A stretch of DNA of 64,000 bases from Pseudonocardia phyllosphaerae (GTDB taxonomy: Bacteria; Actinomycetota; Actinomycetes; Mycobacteriales; Pseudonocardiaceae). The notes below the pieces were generated by a model. That model was not told the DNA's origin and ran no database searches. It saw nothing but the letters and a program-made list of their open reading frames with translations. Shown piece by piece: positions 7,938-15,820 of this stretch (within the stretch, counting starts at the first letter, position 1; each line of letters starts with the position of its first letter). The position numbers were made by a program, and so were the translations under genes. Location: assembly GCF_046546475.1 (NCBI RefSeq), contig NZ_JBKGXS010000011.1:114051-178050 (forward strand), read 5' to 3'.

Positions 7938-9296
7938 TCAGACGAACTCGGAGTCCCGGACTCGCTGCATGCCGCGCGCGATCCGCCTCCGCAGCGCCGG
8001 TACGTGGTTGACCAGCCGCATCCCGGTCCGCTGCACGGTTGTTGCGACGGCCTGAGCGGCGGGGGAGCGGCGGGCGACGTCGTCGTTGAGGAACTCCAGG
8101 GACTCGCGGACGGCAACCGCGGAGTAGCGGCGCATCAGTGCCTCGTACTCGCCGACGGCCGTCCGGAGATCCAGCTCCCCGTCGCGCACACGGACCAGGC
8201 GGTCGCGCAGCTCGCGTGCGTCCCGTAACGCGGTGTTCGCGCCGGCACCGCGCCCCGGGGTCATGGTGTGCGCGGCGTCGCCGAGGAGGGTGACCGGGCC
8301 GGGGGTCCAGTCCGGCAGCGGATCCGAGGTCCGGATGTCGATCACTACCGCGGACTCCGGTGCGGATCGGTGCACCAGCTCCTGCCAGCGCGGATCCCAT
8401 CCGGAGGTGAGACGGCCGACGTCGGCGAACACGCCCGGGGTGTCGTCCCGGCTCGGGGGTCCGTCCGGGAACCAGTGGGCCGGCACGGTCAGGCCCCAGG
8501 ACACGAAGTCCGTCGTGGTGTCCGCGGCGAGCAGCTCACGGCCGAGCGGACTTGCCAGCGCGGCAGCGTGCCGAGGCTCGATGCCTGTTCGGGGCACATG
8601 CTCGTCGTCCCAGCGCATCCGCATGACGTGGGTGATGCCCACACCGCCGTGCCGGTCGAACAGCAGAGTGATGCCCGACGACGGGCCGCCCGGCAGCAGC
8701 TCGAGCGTCCGCATGTCGAGCGGTGCCCTGCCACCGATCCCGACGAGGCCGGTGGAGGTGTGCCCGGCCCCGGGCAGCAGGCGGGGCCGGACCCGGGAGT
8801 TCGCCCCGTCCGCACCGACGAGCAGGTCACCGGTGACGTCCGCACCGCCGTCGGCGTGCACGGTGACCGTGCCGTCCTGGTTCTCCGCGTAGCCGGTGAC
8901 GGTGCGGCCGAAGTGCACCACGTCGGTCAGGCCGCGGAGCAGCACCTGGTGCAGGGTCGCCCGGCTGACGTTGTGCTCGTCGTCGCCGCCTCCGGGGAGC
9001 TCCGCGTACGGCAATGCCAGGAGCTCGCGATAGCGCTCGGTGCACATCAGCATGCCGTCGTAGGCGTCGCCGGTGCTCGCCTCGAACAGGGCGTACAACT
9101 GGGGCGGCAGGCACGCGCGCAGTGCGCGGGCACCGTTCGGGGAGATTCCGACCCGGTAGCCCTGCAGGCCACCGGTACGGTGCCGGTCCCGTTCCAGGAC
9201 GACGACCTCGATTCCGGCCCGGCGCAACCCGTGCGCCAGACACAGGCCTCCGGTCCCGGCTCCGGCAATGATCACTCGTGGGGCACGTGCGGACAT
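7938..9296 (-). CDS. FAD-dependent aromatic-type monooxygenase (PF01494)
   Basis: A 452-residue flavoprotein hydroxylase. The dinucleotide-binding GAGTGG is at residues 12-17, followed by the acidic VVLERD strand end. The middle GDLLVGADGANSRVR is the DG motif and the C-terminal LLGDAAHTMTPGRGAGANTAL is the GD motif that binds FAD ribityl. Such enzymes use NAD(P)H and O2 to hydroxylate aromatic or polyketide substrates; the substrate here is unknown. The ATG at 9296 has GGAGGA seven bases upstream. It lies 103 bp downstream of the padR gene on the same strand, and that gap contains a 15-bp duplication. Confidence 0.88.
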   Translation of the reverse strand: MSARAPRVIIAGAGTGGLCLAHGLRRAGIEVVVLERDRHRTGGLQGYRVGISPNGARALRACLPPQLYALFEASTGDAYDGMLMCTERYRELLALPYAELPGGGDDEHNVSRATLHQVLLRGLTDVVHFGRTVTGYAENQDGTVTVHADGGADVTGDLLVGADGANSRVRPRLLPGAGHTSTGLVGIGGRAPLDMRTLELLPGGPSSGITLLFDRHGGVGITHVMRMRWDDEHVPRTGIEPRHAAALASPLGRELLAADTTTDFVSWGLTVPAHWFPDGPPSRDDTPGVFADVGRLTSGWDPRWQELVHRSAPESAVVIDIRTSDPLPDWTPGPVTLLGDAAHTMTPGRGAGANTALRDARELRDRLVRVRDGELDLRTAVGEYEALMRRYSAVAVRESLEFLNDDVARRSPAAQAVATTVQRTGMRLVNHVPALRRRIARGMQRVRDSEFV

Positions 9297-9360
9297 GGCG
9301 TCCTCCGTGGGGCAGGCGGCAGCGCGGCCGCTCCCGGTCGGGAGGGCCGCCGCAGGCGAA

Positions 9361-9394
9361 CGGTGTGGGAGTGGGCGGTGTGGGAGTGAGCGGT
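9361..9394. repeat. 15-bp tandem duplication in the padR-monooxygenase gap
   Basis: CGGTGTGGGAGTGGG (9361-9375) is followed directly by CGGTGTGGGAGTGAG (9376-9390) and a partial CGGT. It lies just after the padR stop. Confidence 0.8.
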
Positions 9395-9399
9395 CCGGC

Positions 9400-10005
9400 T
9401 CAGACGGTGCGGTGAAGCTGCGCCTCGGCGAGACGCTCCAGCTCGGCGCGATTCCAGGTGAGCCTGCCGTCGCGCAGGTCGGACACCAGCGCGGCGACCC
9501 AGGAGGACTCGGCCTCCAGCATCGTGATCGAGTACTCCAGTTCGACGACGACCACGCGCGGCAGCACACCGGCGACGGCGTCGTAGCTCGCCCGGGCCGC
9601 GCCGAGGCGCCGTCGGAGGACGTCGAGCCGGGAGCCCAGCGCGTTCGCGGCGTCGTCGGGGCGCAACCCGGCGAGGTGGGCGAGCGCGGCGAGGAACTCC
9701 GGGAAGTCCGGCCGGGGAGCGGCCAGCATGTCCCGGACCCACTCCTCGGCGACCTCGCGCCCGGCGGCGGTGACGGTGTAGACGGTCCGCTCCGGGCGGG
9801 CGGACTCGCGTTCGGTGACGTGCTCGGTGATCAGGCCGTCGCGCGCGAGACGGTCGATCGTCTTGTAGAGCTGAGACCGCTGTCCGACGTTGACGACGTC
9901 GTCCTTGCCACGCTCACGGATGAGCTGCTGCATCCGGTACGGGTGCAGCGGCGCTTCGGTGAGCAGGCTGAGCACGGCGAGCGCGAGGCCGGACCGCTGG
10001 GTCAT
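9400..10005 (-). CDS. PadR-family transcriptional regulator
   Basis: The protein has 201 residues. The N-terminal winged helix reads LALAVLSLLTEAPLHPYRMQQLI, then VGQRSQLYKTIDRLARDGLI and the wing ERTVYTVTAAGRE. A C-terminal helical Vir-type dimerisation domain follows. PadR regulators usually repress a neighbouring enzyme or exporter gene and respond to small aromatic or toxic ligands. The likely target here is its own operon with the FAD monooxygenase downstream. A perfect palindrome lies 14 bp before the ATG. Confidence 0.9.
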   Translation of the reverse strand: MTQRSGLALAVLSLLTEAPLHPYRMQQLIRERGKDDVVNVGQRSQLYKTIDRLARDGLITEHVTERESARPERTVYTVTAAGREVAEEWVRDMLAAPRPDFPEFLAALAHLAGLRPDDAANALGSRLDVLRRRLGAARASYDAVAGVLPRVVVVELEYSITMLEAESSWVAALVSDLRDGRLTWNRAELERLAEAQLHRTV

Positions 10006-10018
10006 AGTGTTGAAGCTA

Positions 10019-10037
10019 CTAGTGTCTACGACACTAG
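10019..10037. promoter_or_regulatory. Probable PadR operator
   Basis: Perfect 8-bp arms CTAGTGTC and GACACTAG around TAC, centred about 23 bp upstream of the padR ATG, in the position of its core promoter. Confidence 0.6.
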
Positions 10038-10060
10038 GCAAGGGAGGCGAGGCCGGGCCG

Positions 10061-11314
10061 TCACGCAGGCCGCAGGACCACCAGCTCCGTCCCACGCAGC
10101 TCCACCAGCAGCCCGCCGGCGGTCGCCAGCTGCACCGGGCCGGTCCAGCCGCCGCGGTCGACCGGGACGGACCGGCGGACGGCGCCGCTCGCCGGGTCGA
10201 CGGCGGCCAGCCCGGTGGGGGTGGGGACGAGCAGGTCGTCGCCGTAGCGGGTGCCCGGGCCCAGCGTGTCCGGCAGCGTCCAGCGCGGGGCGAGTGTCGT
10301 CGCGTCGAGCGCGATCGTCGCGCTGCCGGTCCACCAGTAGCGGGCGGCGGGGTCGGTGGTGGTGCGGGCGACGCCGTCGGCCGGGACGTTGAGCCGGGGC
10401 CCGGCCTCGACGGGCGCGGTGCCGACACGGCGGCCGCCCCGGTCGAACAGGGCGAGTGCCGGGGCGCCGGGCAGCAGCACCGCGGCGCGCTCGGGGGAGA
10501 CGGCGACGAGCTGTGCGCCCGCGACACCGGGCAGCACGACGGTCGCGTCGAACGCGGGCTTGTCGCCGTCGGTGCCACTGGGGCGCAGCACACTGAGCCG
10601 TTCCCCGGCGTCGCCGGGGCACTTCTCCAGGACGCCGGCGCGGTCCCTGGCGGCGGCGAACGAACGGAACGAACACCCGGTCCGCGGCTGGTCGCCGGGC
10701 TCCTTGAGCGCGAACACGGTGCCGTACTCGGCGGTGCGCACGAGATCGGAGCGGAACGTCTCCAGGTAGTCGGGCCCGGTCGCGAGCACCGGGTCCTCGC
10801 CGATCAGCCGGACCCCCGGACGGGCGTCGAGGGTGCGGGAGGGCCCGCGCACCCCGGTCGTCGGGGTGAGGCTGCTGAGCTCGGAGCAGTACTCGCCGTT
10901 GCGGTACAGCGCGTTGACCCGGTCGTAGGCGCCGGCGACGGTGCACAGCGGCAGGGCACGGGTGTAGCTCCAGCGCTCGGCGCCGGTGACGGCGTCGCGT
11001 CCGGAGACCCGCGACCCCTCGGCGACGACGACGTCGGGCCCGCCCGCGACCGGCACCGGTGTCGCCGGGCTCTGCGCCCGCCACAGCTCGGTGAACCCGC
11101 CCGGGACGGGACCGGCCACGGGGACCGGCGTCGGCGAGCCGGTCGCGGTGACCGACTCGGTGCGCGCGGCGGGGCTGTTCAAGCCGTAGGCCAGGCCCAC
11201 GACCAGCAGCAGAACAACGATCACCGCGGCGACCAGGAGGTCGCCGCGGTGACGTCGTTCGGCGGGAACCGGGGCCCAGGGGCTGTGCCCGGCCCGGTCC
11301 CGGGAGCGCAGCAA
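10061..11314 (-). CDS. Membrane-anchored beta-propeller-like protein (Rv3212-like)
   Basis: The 417-residue protein has one N-terminal membrane helix (about residues 28-46, LLVAAVIVVLLLVVGLAYGL) after a basic cytoplasmic stretch. A long extracytoplasmic region follows whose repeated short strands (AVTGAERWSY, PASGAVRRSV, TLAPRWTLP) resemble PQQ/WD40-type propeller blades. Its place directly downstream of rhlE matches M. tuberculosis Rv3211-Rv3212, recalled from known gene order. No enzymatic motif is visible. The only reasonable start is TTG at 11314, two bases after the rhlE TGA, which implies translational coupling. Confidence 0.7.
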   Translation of the reverse strand: MLRSRDRAGHSPWAPVPAERRHRGDLLVAAVIVVLLLVVGLAYGLNSPAARTESVTATGSPTPVPVAGPVPGGFTELWRAQSPATPVPVAGGPDVVVAEGSRVSGRDAVTGAERWSYTRALPLCTVAGAYDRVNALYRNGEYCSELSSLTPTTGVRGPSRTLDARPGVRLIGEDPVLATGPDYLETFRSDLVRTAEYGTVFALKEPGDQPRTGCSFRSFAAARDRAGVLEKCPGDAGERLSVLRPSGTDGDKPAFDATVVLPGVAGAQLVAVSPERAAVLLPGAPALALFDRGGRRVGTAPVEAGPRLNVPADGVARTTTDPAARYWWTGSATIALDATTLAPRWTLPDTLGPGTRYGDDLLVPTPTGLAAVDPASGAVRRSVPVDRGGWTGPVQLATAGGLLVELRGTELVVLRPA

Positions 11315-11316
11315 GG

Positions 11317-13155
11317 TCAGCTGGCGGCGGCGTCGGCGCCGGCGGACTCGCCGCCACCGCCGGAGCGTCCGCGACCCCCGCGACGACGGCGGCGGCGCGG
11401 CCGGCCCTCGCCCGAGCCGGTCGAGTCCTCCGAGCCGGAGCCCGCGGGCCCGGTGCTGCTCTGCTCACCATCGGCCGAGCCGGACGAGGTGCTCTCGGTC
11501 GCGGCGCCGGAAGCGTTGCTGCCCTCGGCCTTCGCCTCGCCGTCGACGGCGACGCCACCGCGGGTGCGCCCGCGGCGACGGCGGTTACGGCTCGGGCGGG
11601 TGCCCTCGCCGTCGGAGCCGGAGCCGGAGTCGGAGCCGGACCTGCCGGACCCGGAAACCGGGCCGCGGCCGCCGCGCCCCGAGTCACGCCCGGAGTCGCG
11701 GTCGCGGCCGGAGCGCTTGCGGGTGCCGTGGTCGCCGTCGGAGTCGATGTACTCGGCGTCGAGTCCGGCGCGGGTGCGCGCGGAGAGCGGCAGCCGCCCG
11801 GACGCGTCGGTCGGGATGTTCAGGTCGGTGAACAGGTGCGCCGAGGTCGAGTAGGTCTCGACCGGCTCCGGCATCCCGAGGTTCAGGTCGTCGGAGATCA
11901 GCTTCCAGCGGGGGATCTCGTCCCAGTCGACGAGGGTGACCGCGACGCCCTCGCGCCCGGCGCGGCCGGTGCGGCCGATCCGGTGCACGTAGGTCTTCGC
12001 GTCCTCCGGGCACTGGTAGTTGATGACGTGGGTGACGCCGGAGACGTCGATGCCGCGGGCGGCGACGTCGGTCGCGACGAGCACGTCGACCTTCTCCGCG
12101 CGGAACGCGCGCAGCGCCTGCTCACGGGCACCCTGGCCGAGGTCGCCGTGCACGGCCGCGGCGGCGAACCCGCGCTCGGCCAGGTCGTCGGCGACGCGCT
12201 GCGCGGTCCGCTTGGTCCGGGTGAAGATCATCGACAGGCCGCGGTCGCGGGCCTGCAGGACCCGGGTGACCAGCTCGACCTTGTCCATCGCGTGCGCGCG
12301 GTAGACGAACTGCTTGGTGCGCTCGTGGATCGAGCCCTGGTCGGACTCCTCGGCGCGGATGTGCGTGGGGCGGGTCAGGAACGCCCGCGACAGCTGCACG
12401 ATCGGGCCCGGCATGGTCGCCGAGAACAGCATCGTGTGCCGCTCCTCGGGGAGCATGCGCAGGATCCGCTCGACGTCGGGCAGGAAGCCCAGGTCCAGCA
12501 TCTCGTCGGCCTCGTCGAGCACGAGCGCCTTGACCCGGCCGAGGACCAGGTGACGCTGCTCGGCGAGGTCGAGGAGCCGGCCCGGAGTACCGACGACCAC
12601 GTCGACGCCCTTGCGCAGCGCCTCGAGCTGCGGCTCGTAGGCCCGGCCGCCGTAGATCGCGACGACGCGGATGCCGAGGTTCTTGCCCGCGGCGGCGATG
12701 TCCCGGGCGACCTGAACGCACAGCTCACGGGTCGGGACGACGACGAGCGCCTGCGGGACGTCCTTGGTGCGGTCCGCCGCCTCGCCCTCGGCGGTCGCGG
12801 CCGGCTGCTCACCGGGCGGGGTGACGCGCTGCAGCAGCGGCACGCCGAAACCCAGGGTCTTGCCGGTACCGGTGCGGGCCTGGCCGATGACGTCCTCGCC
12901 GGCCAGGGCCAGCGGCAGCGTCAGCTCCTGGATCGCGAAGGTGCGGACGATGTCGTTCTCCGCGAGCGCGGAGACGATCTCGGGGCGGACGCCCAGCTCG
13001 GCGAAGGTCGGGGGGAGCTTCTCGCCGCCGGGGTTGACGACGCCCTCGGGGGCCTCGACCGGGGTGATGCCGGTGGCCTCGAAGCCGGGGTCGGCCGTAT
13101 CGGGGGACTCGGTGTTGCTCTCGGACACGGACAGGGTGATCGCCTCTCTCAGCAC
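11317..13155 (-). CDS. rhlE: DEAD-box ATP-dependent RNA helicase RhlE-type
   Basis: A helicase of up to 612 residues. Motifs appear in order: Q motif FAIQELTLPLAL, Walker A ARTGTGKT, PTRELC, DEADEMLD, SAT, ARGID and HRIGRTGR. A C-terminal Arg/Gly/Ser-rich tail of about 110 residues (RGGRG, RRRRRGGRG) probably binds RNA. It unwinds RNA in ribosome assembly or decay. The GTG at 13155 gives the longest form. The in-frame GTG at 13128 (SVSESN) has GAGAGAGG upstream and is an equal candidate. Within the tail, GGTGAGCAGAGC at 11458-11469 matches the repeat core and encodes GEQS. Confidence 0.93.
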   Translation of the reverse strand: MLREAITLSVSESNTESPDTADPGFEATGITPVEAPEGVVNPGGEKLPPTFAELGVRPEIVSALAENDIVRTFAIQELTLPLALAGEDVIGQARTGTGKTLGFGVPLLQRVTPPGEQPAATAEGEAADRTKDVPQALVVVPTRELCVQVARDIAAAGKNLGIRVVAIYGGRAYEPQLEALRKGVDVVVGTPGRLLDLAEQRHLVLGRVKALVLDEADEMLDLGFLPDVERILRMLPEERHTMLFSATMPGPIVQLSRAFLTRPTHIRAEESDQGSIHERTKQFVYRAHAMDKVELVTRVLQARDRGLSMIFTRTKRTAQRVADDLAERGFAAAAVHGDLGQGAREQALRAFRAEKVDVLVATDVAARGIDVSGVTHVINYQCPEDAKTYVHRIGRTGRAGREGVAVTLVDWDEIPRWKLISDDLNLGMPEPVETYSTSAHLFTDLNIPTDASGRLPLSARTRAGLDAEYIDSDGDHGTRKRSGRDRDSGRDSGRGGRGPVSGSGRSGSDSGSGSDGEGTRPSRNRRRRGRTRGGVAVDGEAKAEGSNASGAATESTSSGSADGEQSSTGPAGSGSEDSTGSGEGRPRRRRRRGGRGRSGGGGESAGADAAAS

Positions 13156-13526
13156 ACAGGAACCGGAGGAGCTCGTCGACCGCCCCCGCGTCCGGGAGCC
13201 GGACGGGGCGGGAGAGCCGCCGGGGCGCTGCGCGCACCAGGTCGGGTGCGGTCCCGGTGAGATGTGGCGGGCCCCGGGGTCCCGGCCTTGACACCGGTCC
13301 GTGGTCCGCCCGCCCCGTTACCCGGATCCGCGCGGTGGGCGCGTCGGCCGAGTTCGGCCGCGCGCTGTCCCGCATGATACCCGCCCCGTCCAGGCGCGAC
13401 GACGCCCGACCGCCTGCGCGATGTGGTGAGATGTCCCATCGGTGCCCGACGTGGTGGTGGTTGCGCCCCACCGGTGCCCGGTCCGGCCCGTCCCGCAGGC
13501 CCCGTCCGTCCGGTTAGGGTGACGTC
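13156..13526. other. Divergent intergenic region rhlE / ferritin-like gene
   Basis: The region is about 370 bp. TAGGGT at 13515-13520 ends six bases before the ATG at 13527, a leaderless promoter. TTGACA near 13288 could be a -35, but no matching -10 was found. No repeat or RNA gene was seen. Confidence 0.5.
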
Positions 13527-14189
13527 ATGACCACCGACGCCGGTCCCGCGGCGCCCGCCCCGGTGACGGTCGAGCTGCTCGGTGTGCTCGCCTACGGGGA
13601 GCTGTCCGCGTTCGACCGTCTCGCCGAGGACGCCCGGCAGGCCCCGACGCTGGCCGGCCGTGCCCAGCTGTCGACGATGGCCGCGGCCGAGATCGGCCAC
13701 TTCCGCGTCATCGAGGAGCACCTGGCGGCCAGTGGCGTCGACGTCGCCGACGCGATGGCTCCGTTCGTCGCCCTGATCGACAGCTACCACGCCTCGACCG
13801 CGCCGCGGAGCTGGCCGGAGTCGCTGGTCAAGGCCTACCTCGGCGACGGCCTGGGTGCCGACTTCTACCGCGAGGTCGCGCGCTGGGTGGACCCGGCGAC
13901 CGGTGAGCTGGTGCAGCGGGTGCTGGCCGACACCGGCTACAGCGCGTTCGCCGAGCGGGAGGTCCACGCCGCGTGCGAGGCCCAGCCCGAGCAGCGTGAC
14001 CGGCTCGCGCTCTGGGGACGACGCCTGCTGGGCGAGGCCGTCACGCACGCCCAGCGGGTGGTGGCCGAGCGCGACGAGCTGGCCGAGTTCATCGTGCTGG
14101 GGTCGGGGGAGAGCGGCGGGGTCGCCGGGCTGATCCGGACGGTGCAGTCCGCGCACGGCAAGCGGATGAGCCGGCTCGGCCTGTCCTGA
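13527..14189 (+). CDS. Ferritin-like fold protein (Rv3210c-like)
   Basis: The 220-residue protein is mostly helical. The segments YGELSAFDRLAED and AAAEIGHFRVIEEHL contain the E...ExxH spacing of ferritin-like diiron helices, and EREVHAACE gives a further Glu/His helix. Iron binding is plausible but unproven. The gene sits between rhlE and the DUF3107 gene, as in mycobacteria. Its role there is not known to me. Confidence 0.75.
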   Translation: MTTDAGPAAPAPVTVELLGVLAYGELSAFDRLAEDARQAPTLAGRAQLSTMAAAEIGHFRVIEEHLAASGVDVADAMAPFVALIDSYHASTAPRSWPESLVKAYLGDGLGADFYREVARWVDPATGELVQRVLADTGYSAFAEREVHAACEAQPEQRDRLALWGRRLLGEAVTHAQRVVAERDELAEFIVLGSGESGGVAGLIRTVQSAHGKRMSRLGLS

Positions 14190-14273
14190 CCGGCCCGTCT
14201 CCCGGCGCGGGGGGCTGCGGCTCGTCTAGCCTGACGGCGGAAGCAAGCAGTGCACGGATCGGGAGGTTCACCG

Positions 14274-14504
14274 GTGAAGGTCAAGATCGGCATCGCGGAG
14301 ACCCCGCGGGAGCTCGTGGTGTCCAGCGACCGCTCGCCGGACGAGGTCGCCCAGCTCGTGAGCGGGGCCATGAAGTCCGACGACGGACTGCTCGACCTCA
14401 CCGACGACCAGGGCAACCGCTACGTCGTCCCGGTCGCGCGGATCTCCTACGTCGAGATCGGCCCGGCCGAGGAGCGCAAGGTCGGCTTCGGTCTCGGCGG
14501 CTGA
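14274..14504 (+). CDS. DUF3107 family protein (Rv3208A/TB9.4-like)
   Basis: The protein has 76 residues from a GTG with GGGAGG eight bases upstream. The whole protein matches the short DUF3107 pattern: VKVKIGIAETPRELVV, a helix with LVSGAM, and a final YVVPVARISYVEIG strand. Members of about 75 residues are conserved across actinobacteria, and the function is unknown. The last codons lie in the first unit of the 25-bp repeat array that follows. Confidence 0.88.
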   Translation: MKVKIGIAETPRELVVSSDRSPDEVAQLVSGAMKSDDGLLDLTDDQGNRYVVPVARISYVEIGPAEERKVGFGLGG

Positions 14505-14583
14505 GCCGCCATATCGGTACAGCGGCTGAGCCGCCATATCGGTACCGCGGCTGAGCCGCCATATCGGTACCGCGGCTGAGCCG
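14498..14583 (+). repeat. 25-bp tandem repeat array, 3.4 units
   Basis: Units start at 14498, 14523 and 14548, with a partial one at 14573. Each contains CGGCTGAGCCGCC (palindromic core CGGCT-G-AGCCG) followed by ATATCGGTAC. The first unit overlaps the last two Gly codons and stop of the DUF3107 gene, so the stop region itself has been multiplied. Units 2 and 3 are identical. Confidence 0.93.
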
Positions 14584-14594
14584 TCCGGATGTGA

Positions 14595-14633
14595 ACGACG
14601 GGCCCGGTTCCTCTGGGGAGCCGGGCCCGTCGT
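14595..14633. terminator. Hairpin terminator between convergent genes
   Basis: Perfect 13-bp arms ACGACGGGCCCGG and CCGGGCCCGTCGT with a 13-nt loop, extended inward by G-U pairing. It lies between the DUF3107 gene and the convergent DUF4873 gene and could serve both. Confidence 0.85.
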
Positions 14634-14666
14634 CGTCGGTAGGACAGTGCGTCGGTGGGGGAGTGC

Positions 14667-15029
14667 TCAGTCGCTCCCGGGCGGCGGCATCTCGTCGAGC
14701 GCGAACGGCGGCCTGCCGATCCCGCTGATCCGGTACCGGCCCCAGGTGTCGGGGTCCGACAGCGTCCCGGTCGCGGTGTGCCCGGGTGTGCGCAGCTCGG
14801 CTGTGCCGGTGCCGCCGTCGAGCAGGGTGGTGACCCGCTCGTGTTCCCGGACCCGTCCCGACCAGTGCAGACGGCCGTCGAACGGTTCGTTGCGGGCGGT
14901 CAGCAGCACCTCGACGGTGATCTCCTCACCGGCGACGACGAGGGTCGCGGGACCGGTGTAGCCCTCGTCGTCGGTGGCCTGCTCGTCGGTGGCGTGCTCG
15001 GGGGTGGCCTGCCCGGAGGCGTCAGCCAC
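14667..15029 (-). CDS. DUF4873 domain protein
   Basis: The 120-residue beta-rich protein has GYTGPATLVVAGEEITVEV and GRLHWSGRV, the pattern I associate with DUF4873, found alone or fused to flavin monooxygenases. The function is unknown. The GTG start overlaps the end of the TetR gene by 8 bp, so it is translationally coupled to that regulator. Confidence 0.7.
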   Translation of the reverse strand: MADASGQATPEHATDEQATDDEGYTGPATLVVAGEEITVEVLLTARNEPFDGRLHWSGRVREHERVTTLLDGGTGTAELRTPGHTATGTLSDPDTWGRYRISGIGRPPFALDEMPPPGSD

Positions 15030-15738
15030 GGTTCTGCTCGGGAGCGCCGGTGTCGGGGTCGGTCGCGGTGTGCGGGTCGGGGACGATCCGCAGGATGTCG
15101 GCGTTGGCGGTCGAGGTGTCGATGCCTGCGACGCCGGCGAGCCCGCCCCAGATCAGCGCGGACAGGTAGTTGGTGAGCGACTCGCGGCTCATCGTGCGCC
15201 GGTCGAGCCACCAGTCCCCGGCGGACTGGACCATGCCGATCAGGCCGTGCGCCCAGACCTCGGCGCCGCCGGAGTCACGGCCCTCGGCGCGCAGCCGGTC
15301 GCCCAGCACGACGGCGAGCAGCTGCGCGATCTGCCCGCGGACGTCCTGCACGATCTCCACACCGGGTGTCGGCTCGGCCGGGTTGTGCACCACGAACCGG
15401 TAGAGCTGCGGCTCGTCCTCGATGCCGTGCAGGAACGCGTCGATGATCGCGGCGACCTGCTCGAGCGGCTCGGCCTCGATGGCGAGCACGGGGTTCATCC
15501 GCTCCATCAGCATCGCTGCGGCGGCCTCGCCGACGGCACGCTGCAGGTCGGCCCGGTCGGCGAAGTGCCGGTAGAGCACGGGCTTGGTGATGCCGGCCTC
15601 GGCGGCGATCTGGGCGACCGAGACCCCGGGCCCGTGTTCGCGGATGGCGTCCATCGCGGCGGTGACCATCTCGGCCCGCCGCTCGGCCCGCCGGGCCTCG
15701 CGTGCGTCGGGCTTGACATCGTTCGACTGCTGCGCCAC
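15022..15738 (-). CDS. TetR-family transcriptional regulator
   Basis: The 238-residue protein has the N-terminal HTH with MVTAAMDAIREHGPGVSVAQI, then AGITKPVLYRHFADRADL. The C-terminal domain is a TetR ligand-binding bundle. The GTG at 15738 begins one base after a perfect palindrome, and TACCAC seven bases upstream could be a leaderless -10, so the repressor probably sits on its own promoter. The divergent diiron oxygenase and the coupled DUF4873 gene are the obvious regulon. The bulky effector pocket and neighbours suggest a lipid or CoA-ester ligand, but that is inference. Confidence 0.9.
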   Translation of the reverse strand: MAQQSNDVKPDAREARRAERRAEMVTAAMDAIREHGPGVSVAQIAAEAGITKPVLYRHFADRADLQRAVGEAAAAMLMERMNPVLAIEAEPLEQVAAIIDAFLHGIEDEPQLYRFVVHNPAEPTPGVEIVQDVRGQIAQLLAVVLGDRLRAEGRDSGGAEVWAHGLIGMVQSAGDWWLDRRTMSRESLTNYLSALIWGGLAGVAGIDTSTANADILRIVPDPHTATDPDTGAPEQNRG

Positions 15739-15769
15739 GTTACCAGTGGTAACAGCTACCGGCGGTAGC
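15739..15769. promoter_or_regulatory. Two adjacent TetR operators
   Basis: GTTACC-AGT-GGTAAC (15739-15753) and GCTACC-GGC-GGTAGC (15755-15769) are both perfect 15-bp palindromes with the same NTACC/GGTAN half-sites. Their centres are 16 bp apart, as in operators that bind two dimers side by side. Confidence 0.75.
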
Positions 15770-15820
15770 AACAAGTCCCGTCGCCGGTGGACTGCCCCTC
15801 GACGACGAGAGGACCGTGCC

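Noticed and set aside
11458..11469. Repeat core inside the rhlE tail as a definite copy
   Set aside because: Only 12 bases match and the tail is low-complexity with many Glu/Gln/Ser codons, so chance is plausible.
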